This document shows, piece by piece, positions 1 through 9,378 of a stretch of 34,120 nt of DNA; the stretch's first letter is position 1; each line of letters opens with the position of its first letter. The stretch is from positions 1-34,120 of the forward strand of contig JAJYVR010000004.1 in the NCBI GenBank assembly GCA_021791935.1. Reading direction: 5' to 3'. Origin of the DNA: Acidobacteriota bacterium. Lineage in GTDB: Bacteria > Acidobacteriota > Terriglobia > Terriglobales > Acidobacteriaceae. A model generated the notes under the pieces. The model saw only the letters and a list, made by a program, of their open reading frames with translations. It had not been told where the DNA came from and searched no databases. The position numbers were made by a program, and so were the translations under genes.

Positions 1-45
1 CTCGGCCTGTGTTCGCTGGCGCGGCTCACGATAGCGGCAACAATC

Positions 46-516
46 TTATCGTCGCGACTGGAAGAAACGGCGCAGCAGGTCGCCGCATTCTTCTGCCAGG
101 ATGCCGCCTGTGACCTCGATTTGGCGATTGAGCTGAGGATGGTTCAACACGGTCAGCACACTTCCCGCCGCGCCAGCCTTGGGATCGAAGGCGCCAAACA
201 CCAACCGCGCAATCCGCGCATGGACCATCGCTCCAGCGCACATGGCGCAGGGTTCCAGCGTGACATAGAGAGTGCATTGTTCCAGACGGTAATTGGCAAG
301 CGCCGCTCCGGCGGCCCGCAACGCAACAATTTCCGCATGGGCGGTGGGGTCGTGGTCCCGGATCACGCGGTTTTGTCCGCCAGCGACGATCGCATTTTCC
401 GGCCCAAGAACCACCGCGCCGATCGGCACTTCACCGGCAGCCTGCGCCTCTTCAGCCTGCGCCAGCGCCTGCCGCAACCATGACTCGTCGGGGGCCGCCG
501 ACATTGGATTCTTCAT
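46..516 (-). CDS. tadA: tRNA-specific adenosine deaminase (CDA-fold)
   Basis: HAEIVALRAAG and PCAMCAGAMVHARI zinc/catalytic motifs; internal start MKNPMSAAPDES at 516 avoids overlap with the upstream gene ending at 522. Confidence 0.93.
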   Translation of the reverse strand: MKNPMSAAPDESWLRQALAQAEEAQAAGEVPIGAVVLGPENAIVAGGQNRVIRDHDPTAHAEIVALRAAGAALANYRLEQCTLYVTLEPCAMCAGAMVHARIARLVFGAFDPKAGAAGSVLTVLNHPQLNRQIEVTGGILAEECGDLLRRFFQSRR

Positions 517-521
517 CCAGA

Positions 522-3500
522 TTAGTGTATGCAATCGGCGAGATGGGGAGAATTGTTCTTGCAAGGGAGATGCATCCAGGAAAGCAACGCGTGGAACAGG
601 GCAGCTTCATAGACGATGCGGGCAGCCTGAAAATCGCAATATTCGACGATTCCGCTCGACTGGCTGGCATGGAGAGCTAGAGCGGCATGGAATGCGCGAT
701 GTGCCGTCGCCGCACCCGCGCACATTTCTCCCAGTTCGTTCATGTAGCGCCCGATTTCGCACTCTCGATCGGAATCGCAGTCCGGCATGTGCTTCAGATA
801 GTCGGGGCGCTGCGGCAGGATTCGCGCGGTCGCATCGAGCCTGATCAATTGAAGCGCAATAAGACCAAGCATCGTCCTTGGTCGGGTCCAGGGAACAGGC
901 CGGTAATTTTGAAGCCAATTCTCCAACTTCTCCACATCCATCGGCATCGCCATTCCGTAGCCTTGCGCATAGGGCACACCCATGGCGGCGAGCGCATCGC
1001 GGGATGCATCGTTTTCGACGCCTTCGGCAATCAGATCGAGCCCCAGGGACTGAGCCATATCCACAAGAAGCATCAGGAACCGTATTTCCTTTGGCTGCCG
1101 TTCTATTCCGAGCAGGAACGTGCGATCCAGTTTGATGCTGTCAACTGGCAATTCTTTCACCCGCAACAAAGAGGAATGAGCGTTGCCTACGTCGTCCAGC
1201 GCGAGTCGCGCGCCGGAGCGTTTCAGGTCGAGCAGCGCCTCCCTGGATCCGGTCATGGACAGCGTATCGGGGTGTTCCAGCAGCTCCAGAACAATGCGGT
1301 CCGGCGTCAGTCCCCCGCTTTCGATCTGGCGGCGCAATTCCTGCATGGCTTCCGGGTCCGCTAAAGTTGCAGGCTCCAGGTTGATTCCCAGATCCAGATG
1401 AAAACCCGCGTCATCCAGGCGGTGCATGTCCTGAATGCCCTGCGAAAGCACCTGGTGTGTCAAGGCGGTCAGTTCGGCAGGTCCGAAGTGCGGCAGGAAT
1501 TCGGCGGGCGCAAGCAGTTCGTTGTTTTCGTCGATGAGCCGCGCCAGGGCCTCGACTCCCATCGCCTCGCCCGTTTTCAGATTGATGAGAGGTTGATAAT
1601 GCACTCGAATGTTGCCTTTGCGAAACAGCGCAAGAATCGTTCTCTGACGAATATATTTTTGTTCGTCCTCTTTTGCGTGGAACAATGCCCAGCGTGACCC
1701 CGCCGCCTCCCCGCTTTCCTTCAATGCATAGAGCGCGCGGTCGGCGTGGCGCAACAAGCGCTCCGAAGTGGAATTGTCCTGGGGAAATAGTGTGACCCCA
1801 ATGCTGGTCTGAATCGTTGCTGTGCGTCCGCTTGCCAGGACCATCGGTCTTTCCACCGATGCTTGGATCTGCGGCAGCATGACGGCAATCTTTTCTTCAT
1901 CGACGTCCTCCAGGACCAGCACGAATTCGTCTCCGCCCAACCTTCCCGCCGCATCGCCCGGCCTCAAAGATGCCTGCAGCCGGTCGGCAACCGCGCGCAG
2001 CATTCGATCGTACGCCGGGTGGCCGTGCAATTCGCTCAACACCCGGAATCCGTTCAGGTCGACCAGGGCGACCGCCATCGACCCGCCACTCTGGCGCGCC
2101 CGCGCGATCGCTTCCTCCACCCGCTCGGTCAGTCCACGGCGATTCAGCAGGTCGGTCACCGGGTCATGCCGCGCCAGCCACGACTGATATTTGCGCTCCT
2201 CTTCCAGAGTGTGACGCAGATCGAGAGCATCCAGGCCGTGTCCAATCAGCCGCCCAATCCGTTCAATCAATTCCAGCAGCTCTGGAGTGAAGATGTTGGA
2301 TTCGCGCGACAGCAACGTCAGCAGCGCCCAAATCTCCCCGTTCCGATACAGCGGAACAGCCGCTGCCGCATGCAGATCGTGGGTTCGATCGAGGTCCTGG
2401 ATGGGCAGGCACTCCGGATCCGTGAGTCGATCGTTCGTGAATTGGATCTGGCAACGCCGCCATGCACGCGCCTGCAGAATGTTTTTCTCATCTCCGGTAA
2501 GGACGTTGGGCAAGCGCCAGACGTGTTCCAGGTCGCGGCTGTTGCCGCAGACGGATTGGATTTCCAGGTCGCCGGCAGAGTTGGGCCGTCCGACCCATAC
2601 CTGTGCAAACAGGTTGCTATCTACCAGCAACCGGCACAATTCCGCCAGCAACTCCGCTTCCGTTTGCGCTCGAACCACCAACTCCGCGGTACTCATCAGC
2701 GCGCGATACAGAGCATTGGAGCGGTCGCTCCGCGTCAGCAGGTTTTTGAAATCTGTAACATCCTTCTGGATGCCGATGAAGTGGGTTGCCTGGCCTGCGG
2801 CGTTCAAGGCTGGCGCAATGCTAAGGGAATTCCAGAACATGGTCCCGTCTTTGCGATAATTTTTCAGCTCGACGATGCAGGGCTTTCCCTGCCGGATAGC
2901 TTCACGGACGATCTGCAATTGCGGCTGCGCCGTGTCCGCGCCCTGCAGGAAGCGGCAGTTTTTCCCCAGGATTTCTTCCGCGCGATAGCCGGTCATGCGC
3001 TCAAAGGCCGGATTGACGTAGCGAATTGGCAAGCCATCCGTAGCCTCGGTAATCAGGATGCCGTTGGCCGAGGCGTCCATCGCGGTTTTGTAGATCATGA
3101 GCGACTGTCGGCTTTGCTCCATCGCTTCCAATAAGCGGAGCCGTTCCAATGCGAAACCGAGCAGGCTGTGCAACTGCAAAACAAATTGCCGAATATACTC
3201 TCTGCCGAAGAAATTCGGGCGTTTGCTGTAAAGGACCAGAATGTCGTGCTTGCCCGCAGTCCCGGAGATGGGGATTGCGCAGGAGGAGCGCCAGCCGAAG
3301 CGAAGTCCGCGTTCCCGCCAGAATGCGCTGGGCAGACGATCTCGATCATCCGTCCAATCGAGAGCAAATTGAGGAACACCCGTGCGCCAGGCGCGGTCGA
3401 GGGGGCTGTCGGAGTTCTCGTCGATCAGGACCGGGCCGGCGGCAAGAAATTCCTTCACACCCGCACCCGCCGAAAAATGACAGCGTACCTTCTCCTCTTC

Positions 3501-3701
3501 GTCCGGAGATCCCAGCCAGACCCCGTCCACTGCGACGGCCTGCAACAGGAACTCACCCAGCCGCGAATAGAGCTCAGAGATGGACGGGACGGTCAACAGG
3601 AGACGATCCAGTAGCTGCGGCAGATCGCCTTGCAAAATCGCAGGCAGGTCGTCGTCGTCGCGCGACTGGAAGTCCCCGAAGAACTTTGCGAGTTGCGCCA
3701 T
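522..3701 (-). CDS. multi-domain PAS/GAF sensor with GGDEF and EAL domains and a C-terminal CZB-like segment
   Basis: PAS region (ITEATDGLPIRYVNPAFERMTGYRAEEILGKNCRFLQG), GGDEF with RxxD I-site (RPGDAAGRLGGDEF), EAL motifs (GVEALARL, LDDVG, IKLDRTFL, AEGVE, AQGYG). Confidence 0.93.
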   Translation of the reverse strand: MAQLAKFFGDFQSRDDDDLPAILQGDLPQLLDRLLLTVPSISELYSRLGEFLLQAVAVDGVWLGSPDEEEKVRCHFSAGAGVKEFLAAGPVLIDENSDSPLDRAWRTGVPQFALDWTDDRDRLPSAFWRERGLRFGWRSSCAIPISGTAGKHDILVLYSKRPNFFGREYIRQFVLQLHSLLGFALERLRLLEAMEQSRQSLMIYKTAMDASANGILITEATDGLPIRYVNPAFERMTGYRAEEILGKNCRFLQGADTAQPQLQIVREAIRQGKPCIVELKNYRKDGTMFWNSLSIAPALNAAGQATHFIGIQKDVTDFKNLLTRSDRSNALYRALMSTAELVVRAQTEAELLAELCRLLVDSNLFAQVWVGRPNSAGDLEIQSVCGNSRDLEHVWRLPNVLTGDEKNILQARAWRRCQIQFTNDRLTDPECLPIQDLDRTHDLHAAAAVPLYRNGEIWALLTLLSRESNIFTPELLELIERIGRLIGHGLDALDLRHTLEEERKYQSWLARHDPVTDLLNRRGLTERVEEAIARARQSGGSMAVALVDLNGFRVLSELHGHPAYDRMLRAVADRLQASLRPGDAAGRLGGDEFVLVLEDVDEEKIAVMLPQIQASVERPMVLASGRTATIQTSIGVTLFPQDNSTSERLLRHADRALYALKESGEAAGSRWALFHAKEDEQKYIRQRTILALFRKGNIRVHYQPLINLKTGEAMGVEALARLIDENNELLAPAEFLPHFGPAELTALTHQVLSQGIQDMHRLDDAGFHLDLGINLEPATLADPEAMQELRRQIESGGLTPDRIVLELLEHPDTLSMTGSREALLDLKRSGARLALDDVGNAHSSLLRVKELPVDSIKLDRTFLLGIERQPKEIRFLMLLVDMAQSLGLDLIAEGVENDASRDALAAMGVPYAQGYGMAMPMDVEKLENWLQNYRPVPWTRPRTMLGLIALQLIRLDATARILPQRPDYLKHMPDCDSDRECEIGRYMNELGEMCAGAATAHRAFHAALALHASQSSGIVEYCDFQAARIVYEAALFHALLSWMHLPCKNNSPHLADCIH

Positions 3702-4080
3702 AAGAAATCGCCAGCTTGATCACGAATCATTGCGGTGCAATATGCAATAAATGTCGGCCTCAAACCGAGGGGAGGCACGGATGGTGTTATTGCAACAGGA
3801 AATTGCAGCGGTATATCGGGTATTTATCTCAATCTTAGTACAAAAGTAACTCGCGTGGCGCCGGAATCCGTTGTAGCAGGGCTTCGCTCCTCAGCAAGCG
3901 CTTTCAGCAGTGGCGGCAGGCGGGTTTCTTGGTGAACTTGTGGCGTTCCGGTTTGGCCGAATACGACGGGATGGAAGGCATCGCCTGGGAGTGGTCCGCT
4001 GGGAGGCTTCCCACAAACCCCGCTGCAATTGCGCCTTCGAGAAGAAATCCGGCGACAGGGAAAAAGCCTCGCCCAGCCAA

Positions 4081-4476
4081 TTACGGGTGGATGACCCGAA
4101 GGCCAAGATATTTCTCGAACGGGTCAAAATCACGATCTCGGTGAAGAAGGGAATGCCTCTCCGTCAGGCAGAAGGTTGCGATCATGCAGTCGACGGTCTT
4201 GCGCGCCGTATGTCCGTTGGATCGAAGGAAGCGATAGTTCCGCGCGGCTGCCACCGCCTGCGCCTCTCCTCCGGTATCGAACGCTTCGAACCTCGACAGG
4301 TCGCGCCGCACTCGCGTGAAGGTGGAACCCCCAACGATTCCCTGCAAAATCTCGCACAGAATAAGATCGGTCAAACCGATGCGTTGCCGGTTCAGCTCCC
4401 GATCGAGCCAATCCGTATGCTGATTTGCGGCGCCTCGCAGGTAATCGATCCACACCGTCGTATCCACAATTGTCAT
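4081..4476 (-). CDS. vapC: PIN-domain toxin VapC
   Basis: MTIVDTTVWIDYLRG start, LCEILQGI, DCMIATFCL, DRDFDPF acidic residues; 9 nt downstream of vapB. Confidence 0.9.
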   Translation of the reverse strand: MTIVDTTVWIDYLRGAANQHTDWLDRELNRQRIGLTDLILCEILQGIVGGSTFTRVRRDLSRFEAFDTGGEAQAVAAARNYRFLRSNGHTARKTVDCMIATFCLTERHSLLHRDRDFDPFEKYLGLRVIHP

Positions 4477-4485
4477 GCGTGCTGG

Positions 4486-4689
4486 CTACTCCCGCACCCG
4501 GCCCAGGCGAGACTGGTTCAGGTTTCCCTCCCACTCCACCTTGCCGCGGAGCCTCCGGATTGCGGATTGCGAATGCGTTTTCACCAGCAGATGCAACGCG
4601 GCTTCCACCGCCGCCCGCTTGGTACGGGCACCGCTGCTGCGCATGGCACGCTCGACCAACGCATCGTCGAGTTCGATGTTCGTCCGCAT
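4486..4689 (-). CDS. vapB: VapB-type antitoxin
   Basis: MRTNIELDDALVERAMRSSGARTKRAAVEAALHLLV, typical VapB N-terminus; next to vapC. Confidence 0.88.
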   Translation of the reverse strand: MRTNIELDDALVERAMRSSGARTKRAAVEAALHLLVKTHSQSAIRRLRGKVEWEGNLNQSRLGRVRE

Positions 4690-4765
4690 CGCATTCCTCG
4701 ATGTGTAAGAATCTCACATTTGTGTGTATATCGCCAATTGTGGAGTCAGTCTCTTCTTCCGCCGC

Positions 4766-5404
4766 TCATCGCTTTTTCCACCCCACCAGCATTGCCTCCA
4801 GTTGCAGCATCGCCGCCTCCGGTATCCTTGCGCTTTCGACCTGCTCGCGCCCGATCAGACCCCGCTCCAAAATCCCCAGCAGCGTCTTCGACAACTCTTC
4901 GCGCGGCATCGTATCGGCCGCCACCAAATCCAGAATTGTCCGCAGCGGCGTCGTCAGCCGATACCCGTTCCGCGCGACAATGTCGCTCTCCGGCAGCTCG
5001 GCATAGTGCAGCGTCAGGCCCTCCGGCGTCGCGCCCATCCGGCGAAAGTTCTTGGGCACCGTCATCTCCAGTTTCGGAGATATATCCGGCGGGTTTGGCT
5101 CTGGCGTTGAATAAAGGCCCAAAGCGGTAGAATGACTGTAGACCCCCTTTGCCCGCCCCGTCCGGTCCATGGACCACAAATGCCAGCGCGCCAGCTCCGG
5201 CCGCAGCACCGCCGGAAACGACGTGAGCCGGTAAATCCCGCGAGATTCGCGCGCCCAGTGGCCCTCCCGGACATGGTAAGCGTGGCTGCTTTCGGAAAAT
5301 CCGGCGTTTTTCGCCTGTTTTGCGGTGAAAAAGCCGACCTGGCCCTCCGCAACCGAATGTAATCTACGGTTTACCTCGTTGTTTGACCGCTTCGGGTTCT
5401 GCAT
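4766..5404 (-). CDS. AbiEi-family type IV antitoxin-like protein (no adjacent AbiEii seen)
   Basis: N-terminal wHTH (GFFTAKQAKNAGFSESSHAYHVREGHWARESRGIYRL) and C-terminal AbiEi-like region (TTPLRTILDLVAADTMPREELSKTLLGILERGLI). Confidence 0.8.
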   Translation of the reverse strand: MQNPKRSNNEVNRRLHSVAEGQVGFFTAKQAKNAGFSESSHAYHVREGHWARESRGIYRLTSFPAVLRPELARWHLWSMDRTGRAKGVYSHSTALGLYSTPEPNPPDISPKLEMTVPKNFRRMGATPEGLTLHYAELPESDIVARNGYRLTTPLRTILDLVAADTMPREELSKTLLGILERGLIGREQVESARIPEAAMLQLEAMLVGWKKR

Positions 5405-5437
5405 AATCCTTCAACTTTCCCGTATAATCCTTCAACT
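5403..5437 (-). repeat. 14-bp perfect direct repeat, 21-nt period, over the abiEi start codon
   Basis: ataatccttcaact at 5403-5416 and 5424-5437 (minus strand agttgaaggattat twice); the copy at 5403-5416 overlaps the ATG. Confidence 0.9.
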
Positions 5438-5462
5438 ATTTTGCCTCGGATCCAGAAACTCC

Positions 5463-5549
5463 GCCGGGTGCCCCATTCAAGCCCTCCGTTTGTCAAGTTC
5501 CGCGAGATGGTTTCCAGTTTGAAAAGAAGGCTTGAATGGGGCACCCGGC
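5463..5549. repeat. 21-bp perfect inverted repeat with 45-nt spacer (REP/hairpin-like)
   Basis: gccgggtgccccattcaagcc (5463-5483) and ggcttgaatggggcacccggc (5529-5549). Confidence 0.92.
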
Positions 5550-5569
5550 ACAAAGCTGCAACGTTGTCC

Positions 5570-6766
5570 TTACACGCCCGCGGGCCCGCAGCCGGAAAGA
5601 ATCCGGTCCAGCGTCTTTGAGTAAAGCCGATACGTTCCATTCCCCTCAATCTGCCGCAGGGAACGCAAGGCGTTGTTGCGCAGGCGCTCCCTCATTTCAT
5701 CGGACGAGTAGAGAGATTGCATGGCGCTGGCCAATGGCTCGGCATCCTGCGCCGGGACGACGAGTAGATCCTGGCCGGGAGTAAACAATTCCGCAGCGCC
5801 GCAGTGCGTGGTGGCAATGGCAGGCAGACCGTGCGCCATCGCTTCCAGCAGCGCCATGCCAAAGCCATCGTCGATGGTGGGGAAGACAAAGGCGTCGCAG
5901 CGCCGGTAGAAATCGCTCATGTTTTCTACATATCGAACTATCTCCACATTCGGCAGTTGACGAAGCAGCTTTCGCAGCACTGGCGATCGATCGAGCGGCG
6001 CATCGGTGCGAAGAAGCAGTCGCGCGTTGGGCAACTGGAGCTGCTTCCACGCCTGCAGCAGGTAGAGAAAACCCTTGCGCAAGGGTTGGCCGCCCACTGT
6101 GCCGAACGTGAACGGCCTTTGCCGCTCGCTCCTTGTGTTCGATGCAGAAACAGACGCCATGTTGGAAGTATGGATGACGTGTTCCATCGGCACTCGTCCA
6201 AACAGTGGGGCCACCAGCGTTTTTGACTGTAACGCAGCAGGGAATGAATCCCGCGAATAGGTGGAAGGCACCAGGACGATGTCGGCCTCGTCGTATTCGG
6301 CGAGCTGACGGGCGCGGAACCAGGGCGGCTCGGGCTGATAGCGCACACCCAGCCGTTCGCACTCTGTCTGGATCAATGCTTGCTGGACATCGACATGCGG
6401 GCAGGCGCGGTCGAGAACAAACCGAGCGCCTCGGCGGCGTGCGGCTCTCCCAGAAGCCAAGGCGCCGGACGCCCAGGCCCAGAAGATGTCGAAGCGGTCG
6501 CGTGTCGCGCCGATTCGCATCGCAACAAGGTGGTCATACAGTGCTGTATCCGCGCGCTGCCATGGACGGGCAAGCTGCACACCGGTCAAGAAATGGAGGG
6601 AGGGTACGAATTGCGGGACCCACCGCAGGCCGACGCTCGCGGCCAATTGCGGAAAGCGGGCGCGATAGGCGGCGGTATAAATCGTCACCTGCTCTCCGCG
6701 CTGGGCAAGCAGATTTGCCGGCAGCACGGCGTGCGCGGGACGGCCCGTGGAAAATGCAATTCTCAT
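5570..6766 (-). CDS. GT4-type glycosyltransferase
   Basis: FTFGTVGGQPLRKGFLYLLQAWKQL and FVFPTIDDGFGMALLEAMAHGLPAIATTHCGAAEL donor-binding motif. Confidence 0.88.
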   Translation of the reverse strand: MRIAFSTGRPAHAVLPANLLAQRGEQVTIYTAAYRARFPQLAASVGLRWVPQFVPSLHFLTGVQLARPWQRADTALYDHLVAMRIGATRDRFDIFWAWASGALASGRAARRRGARFVLDRACPHVDVQQALIQTECERLGVRYQPEPPWFRARQLAEYDEADIVLVPSTYSRDSFPAALQSKTLVAPLFGRVPMEHVIHTSNMASVSASNTRSERQRPFTFGTVGGQPLRKGFLYLLQAWKQLQLPNARLLLRTDAPLDRSPVLRKLLRQLPNVEIVRYVENMSDFYRRCDAFVFPTIDDGFGMALLEAMAHGLPAIATTHCGAAELFTPGQDLLVVPAQDAEPLASAMQSLYSSDEMRERLRNNALRSLRQIEGNGTYRLYSKTLDRILSGCGPAGV

Positions 6767-6895
6767 AGAACGTTTGGATGTAGCTTAGAGCATTTCGCCG
6801 AATCCTGCGGAATGGCCTCCCAAGTCGAACAGCGATGGGGGCAGAACAGTAAAAATCCGAGCTGCGGATAAATTCGGATAAAATAAATAGCGAGG

Positions 6896-7483
6896 TTGAA
6901 TCTCCCTTTGTCTCCGGTGGACCCAACAAACATAGAAAACGAAAATCCTGAAGGCGCGAGGCCTGTGTCCGCTCCTTTGACGGTGTCTACCTGGATCCGG
7001 GACTTGCTGTTTGCGGTCGCGATTTCTTTTCTGATCATCACCTTTCTTTACCAGCCGGTGCGGGTGGAAGGCACCAGCATGATGCCCGGCCTGCAGGACC
7101 AGGAACGGCTTTTCATCAACAAGTTCGAATACCACTTTGAGCCCATCCATCGCGACGATGTCGTGGTCTTCCATTTTCCGCTCGATCCGGCAAAGAGCTA
7201 TATCAAGCGGGTGATCGCCGTTCCCGGAGACAGGTTGCGCATCGACGACGGGCAAGTGTACGTGAATGGCAAGGCGCTGAAGGAACCGTATGTGCCGATG
7301 CGATTTCGAGACGATCGGTCCTACCCGGAGACCGTTCTGCCCCGGAGCGAATACTTCGTGATGGGAGATCATCGGCTGATTTCCAGCGACAGCCGCGACT
7401 TTGGTCCCGTGAACCGCAACCTGATTTATGGCAAGGCAACGTTTGTTTATTGGCCCACGGATGACATGGGAGTCGTCCATTAG
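6896..7483 (+). CDS. lepB: signal peptidase I
   Basis: EGTSMMPGL (catalytic Ser), YIKRVIAVPGD (catalytic Lys), MGDHRLISSDSRDFGPV; TTG start, one N-terminal TM segment. Confidence 0.93.
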   Translation: MNLPLSPVDPTNIENENPEGARPVSAPLTVSTWIRDLLFAVAISFLIITFLYQPVRVEGTSMMPGLQDQERLFINKFEYHFEPIHRDDVVVFHFPLDPAKSYIKRVIAVPGDRLRIDDGQVYVNGKALKEPYVPMRFRDDRSYPETVLPRSEYFVMGDHRLISSDSRDFGPVNRNLIYGKATFVYWPTDDMGVVH

Positions 7484-7581
7484 CAAGGCGCATGAACTCC
7501 AAATATAGGGTCCCCATCTTCCACAGGGGACTGCCGCACAAGTTCTGATAAGATTAATAAAATCCACTGCGTGGAGACGCG

Positions 7582-8724
7582 ATGCAGGCAATCCTTGCGC
7601 TCGAAGATGGGCGTATCTTTCAGGGCCGCGGCTACGGTGCCAAGGCAGAATGCTACGGCGAGGTTGTTTTCAATACATCGCTTTCCGGTTATCAGGAAAT
7701 TTTCACCGACCCTTCCTATGCGGGACAAATTGTTGTTCTCACCAATCCGCAAATAGGCAATTACGGAACCAACAACGCGGATGACGAAGCCAGCCGGCCC
7801 TACATTGAAGGCCTGGTGACGCGCGAATTTTCTCCCGTCAGCTCGAACTGGCGCTCGCAGCTCGTGGCCGACGAATACCTGGAGCGGTTCAACATTCCTG
7901 TCATCTCGGAGATTGACACGCGCGCGCTGGTGCGGCATTTGCGTACCTACGGCGTGATGCGGGGCGTCATCTCCTCGTTGGAGTCGAATCCAGAAGTGTT
8001 GATCGCCAAGGCCCGCTCCATTCGCAAGATGGACGGGACCGACCTGGCCAGCGTGGTCACGACCAAGGTGCGCTATGAATGGGACAGGACAGATCCGCAG
8101 AACGCAAACGAAGATCCGCTGACGATCGGCCCCGCAGCCGCCATGCCGGAGCCAAATCTGCACGTGGTTGCGTACGACTACGGAATCAAGCGCAATATCC
8201 TGCGCATGCTGACGCAGCATGGTTGCCGCGTGACCGTAGTCCCGGCGACGACTTCCGCGGAAGATGTGCTGGCGCTCAATCCGAATGGAGTGTTTCTGTC
8301 GAATGGGCCGGGCGATCCGGAGCCGGTGAAATATGCGCAGGAAAATATTCGCAGGCTGATGGGCAAGATTCCTGTGTTTGGAATTTGCCTGGGTCATCAG
8401 TTGATTGGACTGGCGCTGGGCGGAAAGACCTACAAGCTGAAGTTTGGCCATCATGGCGGCAACCATCCGGTGCAGCACACTGGCTCCGGCAAGGTGGAGA
8501 TCACCGCGCACAATCACAACTATGCTGTCGATCCTGATTCGTTGAAGCAGAGTGAAGTGGACCTGACGCACATCGACCTGAATGACAACACGCTGGAGGG
8601 ATTGCGGCACCGCAGCCTGCCGTTGTTCAGCGTGCAGTATCACCCGGAAGCCAGTCCCGGTCCGCACGATTCGCATTACCTCTTCCAGGATTTTCGCAAG
8701 ATGATGGAGGACTGGAAGAAATGA
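7582..8724 (+). CDS. carA: carbamoyl-phosphate synthase small subunit
   Basis: [69 protein letters not shown]. Confidence 0.97.
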   Translation: MQAILALEDGRIFQGRGYGAKAECYGEVVFNTSLSGYQEIFTDPSYAGQIVVLTNPQIGNYGTNNADDEASRPYIEGLVTREFSPVSSNWRSQLVADEYLERFNIPVISEIDTRALVRHLRTYGVMRGVISSLESNPEVLIAKARSIRKMDGTDLASVVTTKVRYEWDRTDPQNANEDPLTIGPAAAMPEPNLHVVAYDYGIKRNILRMLTQHGCRVTVVPATTSAEDVLALNPNGVFLSNGPGDPEPVKYAQENIRRLMGKIPVFGICLGHQLIGLALGGKTYKLKFGHHGGNHPVQHTGSGKVEITAHNHNYAVDPDSLKQSEVDLTHIDLNDNTLEGLRHRSLPLFSVQYHPEASPGPHDSHYLFQDFRKMMEDWKK

Positions 8725-9353
8725 GCGCTTCTCATGATTTTGCATTGTCGGTTGATCGTCGAGAATGTAAAGTTCATTGGGAGCAACTATGCAGCAATGA
8801 AGAAATATGGGAATGGTTTGAAAACAAAAAGGTGCCACGCAGCCTGCATGGGAAATTGACAAGGCCGGGTGTTTATAGATTTCTGCTTCCTTTAGATAAC
8901 AAGCCTAAGCTTCGGTGCTACATTGGCGAAACAGAATGCCTAGAACGACGGATTGGCGAGCATTTGACCAAGACGAGGATCAAAACAATGACAACAAAGG
9001 AACCTATAGTAGAAGCCGATCCAACCATTACCGCAGCTAACGAAGACTGTCAGCTCGCGTACCTTCCTTCAAAGAGGGTCCAATACCAAGCCAACAAAAT
9101 CCAGGGCGCTCTAATAAACCTGAATAATTCTCAACTGTCTGCTCCAATGTTGAAGGAACGGGTGAGCCTTGAGGAATTGATTGTCGAGATTGGCTATTTG
9201 CTTGGAGTGCCAGTGAATCAAGACACGCTGAATTCTCCATTTGGACGAAAGATGTTTGAAAATCTCGAACTTCTTCGCACTCATGGGCACTGCTACCCTA
9301 TGAATAGCGGAATCGATATCGGATTCAAAAATGCCTTTAATGATTTCTGTTAA
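8721..9353 (+). CDS. GIY-YIG nuclease-like protein, start overlapping the carA stop (ATGA)
   Basis: [34 protein letters not shown] matches the GIY-YIG core plus Arg motif; AT-richer than flanks. Confidence 0.7.
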   Translation: MSASHDFALSVDRRECKVHWEQLCSNEEIWEWFENKKVPRSLHGKLTRPGVYRFLLPLDNKPKLRCYIGETECLERRIGEHLTKTRIKTMTTKEPIVEADPTITAANEDCQLAYLPSKRVQYQANKIQGALINLNNSQLSAPMLKERVSLEELIVEIGYLLGVPVNQDTLNSPFGRKMFENLELLRTHGHCYPMNSGIDIGFKNAFNDFC

Positions 9354-9369
9354 ACTTGTTTAACAGAAA
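9344..9369. promoter_or_regulatory. 26-bp palindrome, candidate toxin-antitoxin operator
   Basis: tttctgttaaac-tt-gtttaacagaaa; overlaps the GIY-YIG stop and ends 9 nt before the antitoxin ATG; no following T-run. Confidence 0.75.
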
Positions 9370-9378
9370 GGTGCAGAC

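Noticed and set aside
1863-3134. 423-aa plus-strand ORF opposite the GGDEF/EAL gene
   Set aside because: Antisense shadow of a clearly coding region; Gln/Arg/Val-rich with no recognisable domain.
4690-4730. Weak palindrome upstream of vapB (atgtg-taagaatct-cacat)
   Set aside because: Arms only 5 bp with mismatches beyond; could be an operator but not supportable without binding data.
3910-5130. 406-aa plus-strand ORF across vapBC and abiEi
   Set aside because: Antisense to three recognisable minus-strand genes; low-complexity Pro/Ser/Ala/Arg translation.
7360-7400. MGDHR instead of MGDNR in signal peptidase I
   Set aside because: Single substitution in a family with known variation here; catalytic Ser and Lys motifs are intact, so not considered notable.
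7480-8862. 460-aa minus-strand ORF opposite carA
   Set aside because: Antisense shadow of carA; no domain signature.
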